Notes: generated from the letters alone by a model not told the origin. A DNA stretch of 64,000 nt from Aldrovandia affinis (GCA_029706075.1 JAINUG010000086.1:2789060-2853059), one strand, 5' to 3'; positions 35,050 to 47,569 are shown, counted from the first letter of the stretch. A program made the numbers and translations.

Positions 35050-35080
35050 AAAAATAAATAAATAAATAAATAAATAAAGT
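35050..35080. repeat. AAAT microsatellite
   Basis: (AAAT)n tract. Confidence 0.85.
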
Positions 35081-35229
35081 AAACTTTGTTGGCTCTAGTA
35101 GGGGCTCCAATTTAACGCATCGCCTCCCCTCCACTAAAGAGATTTTAGTCCTGGATACTCAATCGAAACCACTAAGTCATCAGTATTACTTAAACTTGCA
35201 AGCTTTAAATATTTTTGTTTTTTCAGCAG

Positions 35230-35460
35230 ATTCCCAAACTACAAAACTAGTCCACTCTGATTGGCTGTGGCTCGGCCAGTCCCTTTGTTTCCCCGTGCTC
35301 TGTTTGTTCTTTCTCTGTTTCCTATTCACCGTCAAACCGTTACCGCTAATAGCTGCTGGAAAACTGCCTGTCTTGGCATTATAGGGCCTTGCTGTATTTT
35401 GTCAGACAACCCAACTTTAATACGGAGTCACTTAGTCTCCCTAGAAAGGATCAATAAAGG
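35230..35460 (+). promoter_or_regulatory. Possible promoter or non-coding 5' exon of lim2
   Basis: Preceded by a pyrimidine tract and CAG (about 35224-35229), with an inverted CCAAT box (TGATTGGCTG, about 35258), and ending CAATAAAG/GTAGGTTTTT, a good 5' splice donor at about 35460. Mammalian LIM2 has a non-coding first exon, and the acceptor just before the coding start (about 37005) is consistent with one here. Without transcript data this is a guess. Confidence 0.3.
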
Positions 35461-37013
35461 TAGGTTTTTTTCTCTATTACTGTAATTCTGTAATTATATC
35501 ATCACTGAACACAGCATTTGTTTTATAATGCATGTTTAACAGTAACTGTGAAGGTTGTTAAATTAATTTTAACACAAAGTAATCACCGAGTCAGATATTG
35601 TCCAAAATAGGAGACTACTGTTTCAACTAATCCGCTTTTCTACGTTATGCTATTTATCTCTTCACTTAATTAGTATGTATACTTTCATGTCATAATATAT
35701 ATCTAAGGTGGAGGTACCTTTTTATTTGTTTGAACAGACTTGAGTGATGTCACTTCATAAGTTTTTTATTTTATTTAAAGAAATGACAGCATTCAAGAGT
35801 ACCAAACAAAAATGATCTGTTCCATACACTGTGTCAATTTCTGTCTGCTGCATTGAACAAATATGTATACATTTCACTGACATTCTTTTTATATCTTTAA
35901 ATATCTTATTTTTTATCTTAAAAACCTAAAATGTTTTTTAGCAAAATACAAAAAAAGTTGAAGATATGTAAACCCAAAATATCAATTCACTTGGTATATG
36001 TAATCTGTAGTATCATATTGTAATTATGCTTGAGCACACCCACAGTGTGTGAGTCAAACAGAAGTGTAGGTCACTTCAAATCTGGAAAAACAGGGTCGCC
36101 ACCTACTGGCTGTTGCAGAACCAGCACCCTGATTGGATGAATCAAAAAATTGATAGTTGCTAGTGTTTCTAAAGAGCTTGTAACATAAAATGCAAACATA
36201 GCCTATTTTAATCAAAAATGTATGTATTATTACAACAATCAATATAACTTGAATACCTCGTAAATTAAACACAATATAGTGACAGGATTGGGGAAATACA
36301 TAGCTAGTTTTTTTCACAGAAATATTCCACTCCCACTCCAGATCTTCAGTGATTGAATCCTTCTCTATTTGGCTCTTATAAACTAATGATGCATCAATAC
36401 CTGCCCAGTGTGCAACAGTGCTGTGAGTTATTCAGTAAGGCAGTGTTAGATCTCACTATTTTAAACTGAGTAATTATAATGACGTTTGAGTCCTCCAACT
36501 GGCATTAAAAAGCCAGATTGGCAAGCAGCCACAACCCTTTGTAATGCGTTGATGTAATACAGCACTCAGTTTATGCTATGCAGTACTACACAGTTTTTAC
36601 ATTTGTACAGTTGGCTATCTTTTCATCTGAATGTATTGCTGTATTGTTTAGTAAACACAAAAATACAATTTGTAGAGTGAAATCAATATGTTCTTCCTTT
36701 CTTTTATAGACTGGGAAATTGAGATTGGAAGATTCAGTGACTTTAGAGTATAGTGTATATTTATCAGCATAAGATAACAGTTTTACAACATGTGGCTGAG
36801 TTGTGACAATTCATGCGATCGATCATACACAGTGCATTGTGAATCCCTGCCTGTGTCCTCTTAGTTCAATTCATTGGAAATAACGTGTTCATTACAGTCC
36901 GATTACCGGCATTTATTTTCACTCCACAGACGTACGCTCAGCTGAAGTGCCACACAATTGACCACCCCATTGCTAACTGGACTCCTGTCTGTCAGTCTGT
37001 CCGTAGGTGCAGG

Positions 37014-39611
37014 ATGTACAGCTTCATGGGCGGAGGGCTATTCTGTGCAGGCGTGGGGAATATACTCCTGATTGTTTCCACAGCAACAGATTACTGGATG
37101 CAGTACCGACACTCAAACAACTACATGCACCAAGGCTTATGGCGGTACTGTATGCCTGGAAAATGCTTCACACATACAGACAGCATTGGTAAGCTCAAAA
37201 GTGAATGGAGAAGTGGAGAACAATGCTGCTTTTGTCAGGCTCTCGTTCTGTATTCTCTGAGTCATTTGATAATTTACAATGAGGCTGTTCAATTGACCAA
37301 AAATAAATAATAAATGAATAAAGTCATGGGAAAAAGCTTCAAGTGAGTGACAGACTAATGGTGCTTTGGACCATGAAAACGATGCCAAAAATAAGGCGTT
37401 TGACAGCTGTTTACTTGGTTATTTGATTGCAAATTTCAGTCAACCATTTGAAGGGTATGCTATATTATTAATTTGAATTTACCACTCACCAGAACAAAGT
37501 ATGCATAGAGTTAAGGCAGTACGAAAAAACAATTATATTACATGTAAAAACAACTTTCTAAAAAGGGCACTACACAATGACCCAATACAAGGATGTTTGG
37601 TGTAATCCAAATGCAGTTGCAGCAATGAACTGTAGATATTCACATTTGCACAATAATGGAAGCATATTACAGAGAGAATTGGCTAAGACCCCCATGAAAT
37701 TCTGATAATATGTTGGTAATGGTTGTTTAATGTATGCTATTTACCCTGTCAAGAGTGACTTACATAGCTTACAATTGTACAGGTCATCCACTTATGCAGC
37801 TGTAAATGTACTGCCATAGGGTCTGATTACAAGTTAATTTAACTTAACTACAGCAATCCCAAGTGGCTGGTGGGGGGGGGGCATTGGTTCTGCTCATGCA
37901 GGGACAGTAACGTATGACAACAGACAACAGAGGTTTTTATATGATATGAAGCGATGCTTGAGTATGGTGGTCCATGGCCCGGATTCGATCGACATTCCTA
38001 CTGAACATTGACTTACATATATTACTACAAACAATTACATAAACAACAATTAACTCACCAAACTGTGTTTGTTAAGGAAAAATAGCACTATCACTTGTAG
38101 TTATTTGTAAGCCAAAGTTAAGTTGATTGAATCTAGGCCTGAGGAGATGTGAGGAGGTGTGGCCAGAATGTATGTTGGGTTAAGAACTTTTATGGGTTAG
38201 GAAAACGTATTTTATTATCTGTTTGTAGGGCGGACTCCCTTACACAGAGAGCCATTGTATACAGTAGCAGAAACCTATTTTTAACACCCCCTCCCCTCCA
38301 ACCTCCAGCCTACTGGGACGCCACCCGGGCGTTCATGATCCTCTCACTGCTGGCCTGCTTCATCGGCATCATCATCGGCATCATGGCCTTCATCCATTAC
38401 TCTTCCTTCGACCGATTCGATAAGACCTTTGCTGCAGGCATACTGTTCTTCATCTCATGTAAGCGGCCTACTCTTCCATTCACCCTTTACCTGCCGTTTG
38501 TATTCCCCTGGGCAGGTTAGCCAGACTGTGGGTGAGCAACATGGTGTCACCTCAACATGGTGTCAGGCACACAGAGGCCACCTCACTGACTATCTTCCAA
38601 AGGACTTCACTTTGTCATTTGTTTGGAAACATTACACCCACCATAATATCTGTGAAAAGTTAGGCTGTTGATTATAATATAATATGAGAATATAATACTA
38701 ATATAATATAATATATAATCAATTTATATCAATGTACATTTTAGCTTAGATGCTTTAACTTAAACATTTTTTTTTTTTAAGTAAAAATAAATAAAATAAA
38801 ATAAATAAAATACAGTATGTATAAAATGAATGTACAGTTTGTTTACTTTTGACTGAATGAATTATGAATGAATCTGTCAGTTTAATTTTTTCTATATGCA
38901 TTTGCCTTTATTTTATATAAGTGTGAACTGAGGTAGGAGACAGTAAATTGTCACATGACTTAATATATATATATATATATATTGTTTTGTAGTACCTGCA
39001 AAATAATTGCTGAAGCAAAACAATATTCTGAGACATACAGTTTAAATGTCTGTAAGTGGGCAACTGTGCAAAGATGCAAAACAATAAATAAATATAAAAG
39101 ATCTGCCATTGCCTATGAGCTCCTGACAACCTAAGTAAGTGTTGAAGGTGTAAGTAAATGTTTATGACATGTTATGAAAAAACACATATTCATACATTGT
39201 CCTTTGTCTCACTGTCTCCAGGCTTTTTTGTGTTGCTGGCGATGGCCGTTTACACCGGTGTAACGGTAAATTACTACGGTAAACGATATGGGAGCTGGAG
39301 GTTTTCCTGGTCTTACATCATTGGCTGGGTGGCTGTAGTGCTCACCTTCTTTTCAGGTACAACACAAATATAGAAATGAAATTATTTGTAAACCAAGCAA
39401 AGTATGAAGTCAATATTGTTCTGGCTTCTTGTGGTGGACCAACGCCCTATTAAGACACTTTATATTGGTGTATTTTGGCAGTTATCTGTATAGTATACAA
39501 TAATATTATACTTTGTTTGGTTCATTTTTGTTTTTTTCCACTTTGGAAGGAATATTCTACATGTGTGCCTATCGGATGCATGAATGCCCAAGGAGCTCCA
39601 ATGCCCATTAG
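37014..39611 (+). CDS. lim2: Lens fiber membrane intrinsic protein (LIM2/MP20-like)
   Basis: Four coding exons: 37014-37188, 38309-38458, 39222-39356 and 39550-39611, all with GT/AG borders. They total 522 nt, 173 aa, the same length as the mammalian protein. It is a four-pass membrane protein of the PMP22/claudin superfamily, a major lens fibre membrane component with proposed roles in fibre adhesion and membrane organisation. It starts MYSFMGGGLFCAGVG. Trp28 and the G41-L42-W43-x2-C46-x4-C51 signature lie in the first extracellular loop. Membrane spans are roughly 4-24, 66-86, 98-118 and 138-160. The conserved stretch SWRFSWSYIIGWVAV precedes the last span, and the C-tail reads GIFYMCAYRMHEC. 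The start follows an acceptor-like CCGTAG at 37005. Teleosts have several lim2 paralogues, and I cannot say which one this is. Confidence 0.93.
38960..38982. repeat. TA microsatellite in lim2 intron
   Basis: (AT)n tract between the second and third coding exons. Confidence 0.85.
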
Positions 39612-39731
39612 AAGACTTCCGAGAACAACTAAGATCGTGAGAGCCGGTCTTCCCTGCACCCTGAATTTTAAAGTCAGCTCTGATTCACTGTTCACCTTTA
39701 GGACATGGGTCCTTGAATACCAAGCAATATA

Positions 39732-39737
39732 AATAAA
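39732..39737 (+). terminator. Polyadenylation signal, probably for lim2
   Basis: AATAAA 121 bp after the lim2 stop, with a further overlapping copy. This is the first canonical signal downstream. Confidence 0.6.
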
Positions 39738-39824
39738 TAAAAAATGCTGAAATATGGTGTATCTGCCTGTCTCATCTTTATAAAAGTGGATTTACAAAGT
39801 TGAAATGAAACACATCTCTTCTAA

Positions 39825-39829
<5 letters not shown>

Positions 39830-39866
<37 letters not shown>
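39830..39866. repeat. TA microsatellite
   Basis: (AT)n tract downstream of lim2. Confidence 0.9.
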
Positions 39867-39871
<5 letters not shown>

Positions 39872-40135
39872 CATATACTATATAGATAATGTTCATATAC
39901 TTGAGTATTTACTGAATGAAATCAAATTAAATACTGTACCTTGACAGCCATGCTTCACTTTGTATTGATACCTGTTCCTTCTTTGCAAGTCCAGCTCACT
40001 AATTACTATGCTTTTGCTGGTTCTTAGATGGCCTCTTGAAGAAAATACATGATGTGTACATCCCATTTCAGTCAGAAGTGTATACTTAAGTATATAAGAG
40101 ACCTTTGGTCATTTGAGTCTAACTGCCTCACAATC

Positions 40136-40437
40136 GGGCCTTTCTGTGTGGAGTTTGCATGTTCTCCCCTCGTGTCCGCGTGGGTTTCCTCCGGGTACTC
40201 CGGTTTCTTCCCACAGTCCAAAGACATGCACGTTAGGCTAATTGGAGAGTCTAAATTGCCCGTAGGTATGAGTGTGTGAGTGAATGGTGTGTGTGCCCTG
40301 CGATGGATTGGCGACCTGTCCAGGGTGTATTCCTGCCTCTTGCCCGGAACGCATGCTGGGATAGGCTCCAGCACCCCCCCGCGACCCTGACCAGGAATAA
40401 GCGGCTTAGACAATGGATGGATGGATGGATGGATGGA
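40136..40437 (+). mobile_element. 5'-truncated RTE-tailed SINE
   Basis: Same family as 8119-8478 but lacking the tRNA head. It starts at GGGCCTTTCTGTGTGGAGTT and ends in (GGAT)n. A 12-bp target duplication TGCCTCACAATC lies at 40124-40135 and 40438-40449 (the first two bases may belong to the tail). Truncation at the 5' end with an intact duplication fits target-primed reverse transcription. Confidence 0.88.
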
Positions 40438-40744
40438 TGCCTCACAATCCTCACAAATGACACAATCATGACAAATCTACATTGTGGCTACAGTGCTACA
40501 CACAAATTATATATTACTCATAGTTATATTACATTCACAAATGTAATATAAGAAATGTTGTGTTATAACAAATGTAACTATGCACTGCACTAGTTGAAAT
40601 AACAAATTCACATTTAAATTGATGTTGGTATTGTTACTGTCTCAAACTGATGTGCATGGTGGATATAGCATTAGAAAACAAAAATCAGGATTAAGAAGTA
40701 ATCAAAGTATTTATTATTGGATTAAATACTTGCATTAATATGTA

Positions 40745-41474
40745 TGAGTACTCTGTGGCTAGAGGTGCAGGTTCCAGTCACGTTTTCAATGAGAGGAGCC
40801 CCTGGGTGGGGTGGGTCTAGGCATGTATGAACTAAAAAAGGGCTGCTAATAAAACGCATTCTCACTTAAGAAGTTTCCCAGTTGGATCGCTCCTATCCCA
40901 GTAATGACAAACATACTACAGCGATCCTGTGAGGTCGCTCCTCATTGAAATGTGTGCGTGGTGCATTGTGGGGGAGCGCTGTTGTTACTTTGAGCGTCTC
41001 CCCCGGGTTAACCATAAAAGTGTTTAGTTAGTCCTCTATGTGTGTGAGTTATAACATTGTTGTATTAGCTAGCTGGTCGCGGTGTATTAATGTTTGGAAC
41101 CACTGTGACCAGAACGCGCAATGTAACTAGTGTCATCCCTTGAGTTTCAAGGAGAGAGTGTTCATCAAGCCATGTGTGAAATGAACTATTACTTCCTGAT
41201 TGATTACGACATCTTCGGAAGGCGTTTTAATGGTCTCTTGTGTCCTTCTAAGGATGTGGTAGACCAGCAAAGGGTTCTTTTTGGGCATCATCCATAGTTG
41301 TGCGGTGTATGGAACACGGATGCTTGCTACTGATATTATCCATAGCTGTGTGGTGTATGGAGCATGGATAATTATCGCTTCTTTTAATAAAGTGGCTACC
41401 CGCGTAGTTAGTTTTGCATTACTACTGGACTCAGACTCTTTTCTTGATACATCACCCAATGCACGCTCGCTACA
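40745..41474 (+). repeat. Gypsy 5' LTR (left edge approximate)
   Basis: It contains a TATA-like CCATAAAAGTGTTTAG (about 41011), an internal direct duplication of about 55 bp (41285-41335 and 41337-41385, sharing CATAG-TGTG-GGTGTATGGA) and AATAAAGTGG (about 41386). It ends in ACA before the primer-binding region. The left boundary is not fixed. Confidence 0.55.
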
Positions 41475-41750
41475 CTGATGTCAGGAGCGGGATGTATCAA
41501 GAGGAAGTAAGAGCCATTAGTGACGACATCCTCCGGATGCAGCGTCAGCTCGAGGGAGAAATGGACTAGGTCGAGCACCCCCGCTTGCGTGCGGAGATGA
41601 AGGAGTCCATCTGCCGGATGTGGCAAACACGAAAGGAGGGAGTGGAGGAGACCGGAGAAGTGTTAGCGCGCCCGGACGGGGCTAGCACTAGCCGCCCAAG
41701 CCGCTCCACGTCGGAGCTCAGGGCGCTCCCACCAACCTACCTACTACCAC

Positions 41751-43085
41751 AGGTACGTGCAGGACTTCACCGCCTGACTGCTTCACCGCCTGACTGACCA
41801 CGGCCAGCCATACATCTGGGACGACCCCTGCACCCAGGTTTTTAACGCTCTCCAAACTGCCCTCATCACGGCTCCTGTGCTGGCGTACCCCGATGCCAAC
41901 CGGCCATTCGTCCTGGACACGGATGCTAGCAACGTGGGCGTTGGCGTCATCCTGTCTCAGCCAAGTGACAGCGGAGAGCAGGTGATCGCATACTACAGCC
42001 GTGCTCTGAGTAAAACGGAGAGGAATTACTGCGTTACACGCCGGGAGCTCCTCACCGCCATCGCGGCTCTGCGGCACTTCTGGCCCTACTTGCACGGCGC
42101 CAGGTTCCTCGTGCGGACCGACCATGCTTCCCTCATCTGGCTCTTGAACTTCAAAAACCCAGAGGGCCAGGTGGCCCGCTGGCTGGAAACGCTACAGGGG
42201 TACGACTTTGAACTGAGGCACCGCCCAGGGCGACAGCATGGCAACGCGGAGGCCCGGGCCCAGTTGGCCCCGACGGTGGCCACCCTGCGAACCGTCGACG
42301 GGGAGGCCGGTTGCCTTCCCCTCTCCCCCGCCCAGGTACAAGAGGCGCAGGAGCACGGCACTCACACGTGTGCAGAGTTGGCAGGGGGCCGGAAAGCGGC
42401 CGGAGTGGGCGGACGTGGCCGCCCTGGACACAGAGACAAGAGCCTACCACTCTCAGTGGGCTAATCTTGAGGCGCAGGACGGCATCCTCTATCGGCGGCG
42501 GAGGACCCCAGGCCGGGGGGCCGACCTGTTGCAGCTGCTGGTGCCCCTCAGGCGCCCTCCGGACTCAAGTCCTGCAACTGGTGCACGGGGCCACGGGCGC
42601 GGGGCACTTCGGGAACAACAAGACCCTTCGCCGCCTCAGGGGGCGATTCTACTGGCCAGGCTGCCGACAGGACGTGGAGGCCTACGTCAACTGCAGCGAC
42701 TCCTGCACGGCCCATCCGGCGCCCGCACGCCCCTCTGCAGCAGTACTTGGTGGGGGCCCCAATGGAGTGAATCGGTGTGGACATCCTCGGCCCCCGCTAC
42801 GTTCTTGTGGCCATGGACTACTTCAAAAAGTGGCCCGAGGCGTAGGCGGTGCCGGACCAGAGCGCCAACACTATGGCGGGGAGACTGGTCGAGGAGATGT
42901 TCTGCCAGTTTGGGGCCCCCACCGAGTTACACAGCGACCAGGGGCGGAACTTCGAGCCCCGGGTCTTTGGGGAGGTGTGTAAGCGCCTGGGGGTGCATAA
43001 AACCTGGACCACGCCCCTTCACCCCCAGAGCGACAGCCTGGTCAAACGGTTCAACCGAACATTGGCCACACAACTTTCCATACTA
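41751..43085 (+). pseudogene. Gypsy pol remnant: RNase H and integrase
   Basis: The connection region reads LTDHGQPYIWDDPCTQVF. RNase H follows (VLDTDASNVGVGVILSQ; YCVTRRELLTAIAALRHFW; VRTDHASLIWLLNFKNPEGQ) with the acidic residues present, in one open frame from 41877 to 42464. Integrase continues in shifted frames: the zinc-binding region (HGATGAGHFGNNKTLRRLRG, then YVNCSDSC), VDILGP, VAMDYFKKWPEA, and SDQGRNFEPRVFG. In the core's last motif, HPQSDSLVKRFNRTL, the position normally occupied by the catalytic Glu is Lys. Multiple frameshifts make it non-functional. Confidence 0.88.
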
Positions 43086-43090
43086 ACCAG

Positions 43091-43690
43091 TCAGCACACA
43101 AATGGGGCTTGGCGTCCATCAAGGATAAAGCATTTATTCATGTTTTCCTTTCTACATTTTTTCATTGCTAGTACTGTACGTATTAGAATCCATGAATATG
43201 GTGAGCAGCAGGCACATAGGCGATTACTGTAATATCGATTTAATATGAATAGTTTATTATCACTGTTACTTCTGGTTGATACCACCATTGCAAGGTCTTG
43301 CTCCATCTGTAAAAGACCACAATATGTCCGGCTATGCAATTAAGCAACAATATCTGGGTCAATACACCCTGCACTGCATCCGTTCCCTCATGACGGAATT
43401 CAGCCGCAAAGTGACCAAGGCTATCATCTGGCGCTCTTTGGCCACTGAAAGCAATAAAGGTTAATTCGATCACCCTCTACTTGCTTTTAATGACGTCTCA
43501 CACACAGCTCCACTGCCACTGATCCTAAAGCGAACAGTTCTCTCCGTATTTACTTTATTATTATTCCTTTATCATCACTCTATACCCCTCCCTTTTCACA
43601 GGTCAAGTACGATTTTAATCATATATATTTTGTCCACTCCCCAAATGTATCTTTTGTTGTCCAGTTTTTGTAGCCTGGGATGGGCAAACT
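43091..43690. other. Intergenic DNA, unclassified
   Basis: No gene. The block at 43370-43465 (CATGACGGAATTCAGCCGCA, then AAGTGACCAAGGCTATCATC) is unique and balanced in composition and could be a small regulatory element. Confidence 0.3.
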
Positions 43691-44460
43691 ATCATTACAA
43701 ATAAGGACTAATAATTATCTTGATAGTTATTTAACCCTCGGCCGTGTAATACGATGCCACGTTTCACGGCCTTTTTGAATGGGGCTATCTATTTAATTAT
43801 CTAATTGAATCCTCCATTTAATTCTCTTCTTGGTTAAACTCTCTTTATGTGATAATGATCTATTGGCTGAAGTGGCCTATAGACTGCCGCGAGTGTTATG
43901 CAGCTGTTTCATTTACGTTTTGTTGCGATAATGATAAGGCATTAGCGTGGCAAAGATTACTTTTTACTTTTATTAAAAATCGAATCGTCCTATTTATGTA
44001 TTATATTTGCCAAACATACACGCATGAAACTGGTATCAAAATTGGCCAATGAGATAGCCTATAGAGTCAAAACTGTTGATAATAGTGTATATAGATTTGA
44101 TAAAAATTCGTTTTGACCTTCTTGTTCTGCACTCATTGCATCTATTTTATATGTGTAGCCTATATACTGAATAGGCTACAGAATAAGTCTTCGTTAACAT
44201 TTTGTCGTCATCACGGCGAACATTTTGTCGTCATTGCGATGAACATATTTGGAAGTGACATGGAGGGCAAGTCAGATTGCCTTTCTTTTTCCAAAGTGCT
44301 CAAATTGTTTCACCATCATCACCATTAAGTAGGCCTACGGCCAGGGATATTGTGCCTCACATCCGGGCGCAATCGGTCTCTTCACGGATTAGACCACTGC
44401 GCACTCTCTCGCTGGGGAGCTATTTGCACAATGCACGTGCTAGGCCTTGCTATACAGTAT
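43690..44460. promoter_or_regulatory. Candidate bsx-upstream regulatory DNA
   Basis: Repeat-poor DNA 3.3-4 kb upstream of bsx with TAATTATCTTGATAGTTATT and ATCTAATTGAATCC motifs. A short duplication of ACATTTTGTCGTCAT occurs at 44196 and 44220. Confidence 0.3.
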
Positions 44461-45939
44461 AAGTAAATTAATATTATAGAACGGATAGATCTGGTCCATT
44501 ATTTCTATTGGTCAGTGTGCATTCTACCATGATCATTATTTGCGATAACATCAAAAACGACCCAATTACTTTTTATATCATTTCTGATATCAATCCGCCA
44601 CCAGTTACAAACCAGAAACACAACAAAATAAAGTTGTTACCTAGCAATATTGTTTTGTTTGTGACCGGAGCTATATTTCCTGGCGGAGTGAAGGATGAAT
44701 TTAAACATTTTCCTTGTTAAAAGACTTGTAATGAACATGTGTCATTATAGGTCCATTACATTTAGCCTACATAGTTTTGCTCCTAACACTTTCGGGAACA
44801 CCTTAAAATACAGAGATGTCCCCATGTCTTTGGTAACTTTATGTTAGGTGGACATTGTTTGTTTTTCTTAGATAGTATTTCTCTGTTACGGAAAAAATAG
44901 AAATGAGGCTCCGCACTCTGTTACCCCCTCCAGCAAAAGGTAGCAGCAAAGGGAAAATGGCGATCAATTGAATATCTCCATTAAAAACGGGCCATTGTAA
45001 CAGGTGGACACCGCATTTTCAAATTATATAATCTCAACCAGAAAGTCAAGTATGGTCCGGACAAGCGATTAATTATGTATTATTATTAAATTAAATTAAT
45101 TCAAGCAGTTTATAAAGCATAAGTGGCATTTGATTTGCTTACATTCCCCCGTTCGAGCTATTTGAGGTCGCGACTGGCGTAATACCAGAGGTTGCGTTGT
45201 CCAATTTTTGGGGGCCAAATTGACATAGCATAGGTTACAGTTCTGGTCATTGCTCTCCAATATAAATCGTTGTATATAAACCATGTCATATAAACAACAA
45301 CCTTTCCCATAAAATCTAATGCTAGCATGTGGCATTTTATGGCATTACAGCAGTTTTGTGCTCGTTTGAACAATATTGAGTTCATAAATATAATATAGAA
45401 AATATAATTCCTTGCACATAGGCTACAGCAAAATATTACTATATTTAGAATACCTGAAATAAAGAGAGCTAGTGTAAGAATAGTGTAAGAAATACACCTG
45501 TTCAGTGACGTTACATTTGGTTTATTCTGCCCAAAATCATATTTTTATGAATATGCTTCACGTCATTAATTATTGTGGTGTTCAGATGAATGTATTTGAC
45601 CAACTTTGGGCAAACAAATTGTGAATACATTCACGCATCACTCAATATTTGGGTTCGTCCATATGCGTGTTTGTCATAAACAAAGCAAACAATAGCAGAT
45701 GGTAACATACTGTAAAGCGCACAACAATAATGTAGCTGTCGAAATTCACCGTGCTTAATTGCACAATTTTAATAAAACACGTCGCAGCTAAAGAATACGT
45801 GCAATTGTATAGGCCTACATAGCTACTGTGTTTGGGAAAAGTAAAATATGTCTAGAAAATACAGAAAAACACGTCAAACCGCTTACATTTCTTGAGGTTC
45901 ACAGATGTAAAACTATACATAATCCCTAAAGCTCATTAG

Positions 45940-46240
45940 ACAAACGTGCCACTTAAGAGTGACGTAGTGCCTCCCTGGCGCCAAATTTCACTTGATGAAA
46001 TGACGAGTAAAAAGCCGCTTGCCTGCCCTTCCAACACCTAGTGGATGAATGCCATTGACTAACCACGAAAAGACAATCTCGCCATTAATTAATTTACTTT
46101 CTCGTTTTTGTCCAAAAGACTACCATGATGTGCCACCAATCAGTCTCATTGGCGCAGGTTTAACACTGAAGAGGATGTACCAATAGAACAAAATAGCTAC
46201 TAATGAAACCTGTTAGAAATAACATGATATTGCAGTCTGT
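45940..46240. promoter_or_regulatory. Candidate bsx-upstream regulatory element
   Basis: Contains GCCACTTAAGAGTGACGTAG (an NKX2-like core next to a CRE-like core) and TGGCGCCAAATTTC (E2F-like) near 45950-45990. Motif-level evidence only. Confidence 0.35.
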
Positions 46241-46609
46241 AATCTTGTAACTGTTTGCAACATTTTAAAAACTTTTAGGCTTTAGTACTAGTGCTATACC
46301 ATCGTGAGTTGTAGCTGTATTTCTATTTATACATTGTGAATGTGTATTTATTTTTGGAGGGTTGCTTTGTTGGTTGGGTTGTTTGGTGGAGCATTTTTCC
46401 GGTTGAAACTTGAACGCCATGGAAAAGAGAAACGCATAAGAAACCTGCTTCGTCGTTCTATTCCATTTACATGTTTATTAAAGCGGAGCTGCATTGCCAT
46501 TTGTAGTCACTTAAAGGTGCTCATTTATTTACCTTATACTAGCTCATACATATGGAAGAGCGTATCTAGGAGTTGTTGCAATAATGCACTTCCAGGACTA
46601 ATTGAATCC

Positions 46610-47000
46610 TCTAATTAATTTGTTCTACCTGCCTGCTTGAATGGAAATCCTGTCCCCGCGCGCAAGGATTAGCACTTCCGCTCAAACATCTTCCCTAATT
46701 ATCTAATAGCATTGCCGCGAGAATTCTGTGTGTATTAAAACACTTTCAGCATTAACCACAGTGATTGGAAATGTGATGACAAGTCGATGTCAACAAATTA
46801 CGGTCTCTAGCATGGGCATGAAAGAGAAGTACTTGTTTTCTCACAGAGTTTAATAACGACAATTAGAGCCAATTTAAGGGGAAATTAACAGATATTAGAC
46901 TAGAGATGGAGATCTCTTGCAATACAGTAATCCCTGCAAACACATCAATCACGAATTAACAGATGGCTACAGAAGGGAAATCGTGGACCAGGAAGTAAAA
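46610..47000. promoter_or_regulatory. Candidate proximal bsx enhancer
   Basis: Unique sequence about 0.8-1.2 kb upstream of the bsx ATG, dense in TAAT/ATTA cores (TTCCCTAATTATCTAATAGC at about 46692, GACAATTAGAGCCAATTTAA at about 46858, CACGAATTAACAG at about 46951). The composition contrasts with flanking AT-rich DNA. Likely regulatory by position. Confidence 0.45.
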
Positions 47001-47569
47001 ATGTATCAAATGAAAACAATGTTTATTTCATTATTTATTTCTTCAATTATGTATTGTGTTTTTTTATTGTTTTGATTTTAAATTGCATATTTGCTTAAGA
47101 AATATTATTTGATGTTTAAAGAATAATTCCATGCGATGTTAACTTCGAAGTCAATAATGAATAATAAAACTACCTTAAGTAGGCCACTATTACTACTACT
47201 GCCTACTCATTCTGCTACTACCGACTGCTATAATTAATACTATAAATCCTAAAGGGCGGTGCATGGTGCTATAGTTGGAATCGTGCAGGACCTCCGTGTG
47301 GTCTATCCAACATTTCAGTTATTCGTGCTGTTACTTTACATCACCTCTGTTGAAATAAAAGGGAATGTGTGTCGTATAAGAACCATGGTTATATAAAATC
47401 AAGTTTGCCTAAAGCGCTTTTAGGTTCACAGTGGTTTAACGCGCGCATCAGAGACAACCTGCCTGGCTCCTGTCAGAAGGGTATTTCAGCACCATGGTGA
47501 GCGACCCTCCCTCTCTGTTGCCGTCAGTATAATTAATCCATACAGAACTAATTCAATCCTCCGCCCCAC

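Larger units (their letters stand above)
40745..43090 (+). mobile_element. Ty3/gypsy LTR retrotransposon relic
   Basis: Layout: a 5' LTR ending ...CGCTACA at 41474, a PBS-like TGATGTCAGGAGCGGGATG start, a gag-leader-like segment to about 41750, then an abrupt join to the end of reverse transcriptase, RNase H and integrase. Protease and most of the reverse transcriptase are deleted. No 3' LTR is seen, and the element stops abruptly near 43090. Confidence 0.85.

Noticed and set aside
40072..40413. 113-codon minus-strand open frame, also seen in part near 8206
   Set aside because: Translation of the RTE-tailed SINE family; the similarity between the two loci is the repeat.
42238..43086. 282-codon plus-strand open frame rich in Arg/Pro
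   Set aside because: Out-of-frame shadow of the gypsy RNase H/integrase region, which explains its length by high GC content.
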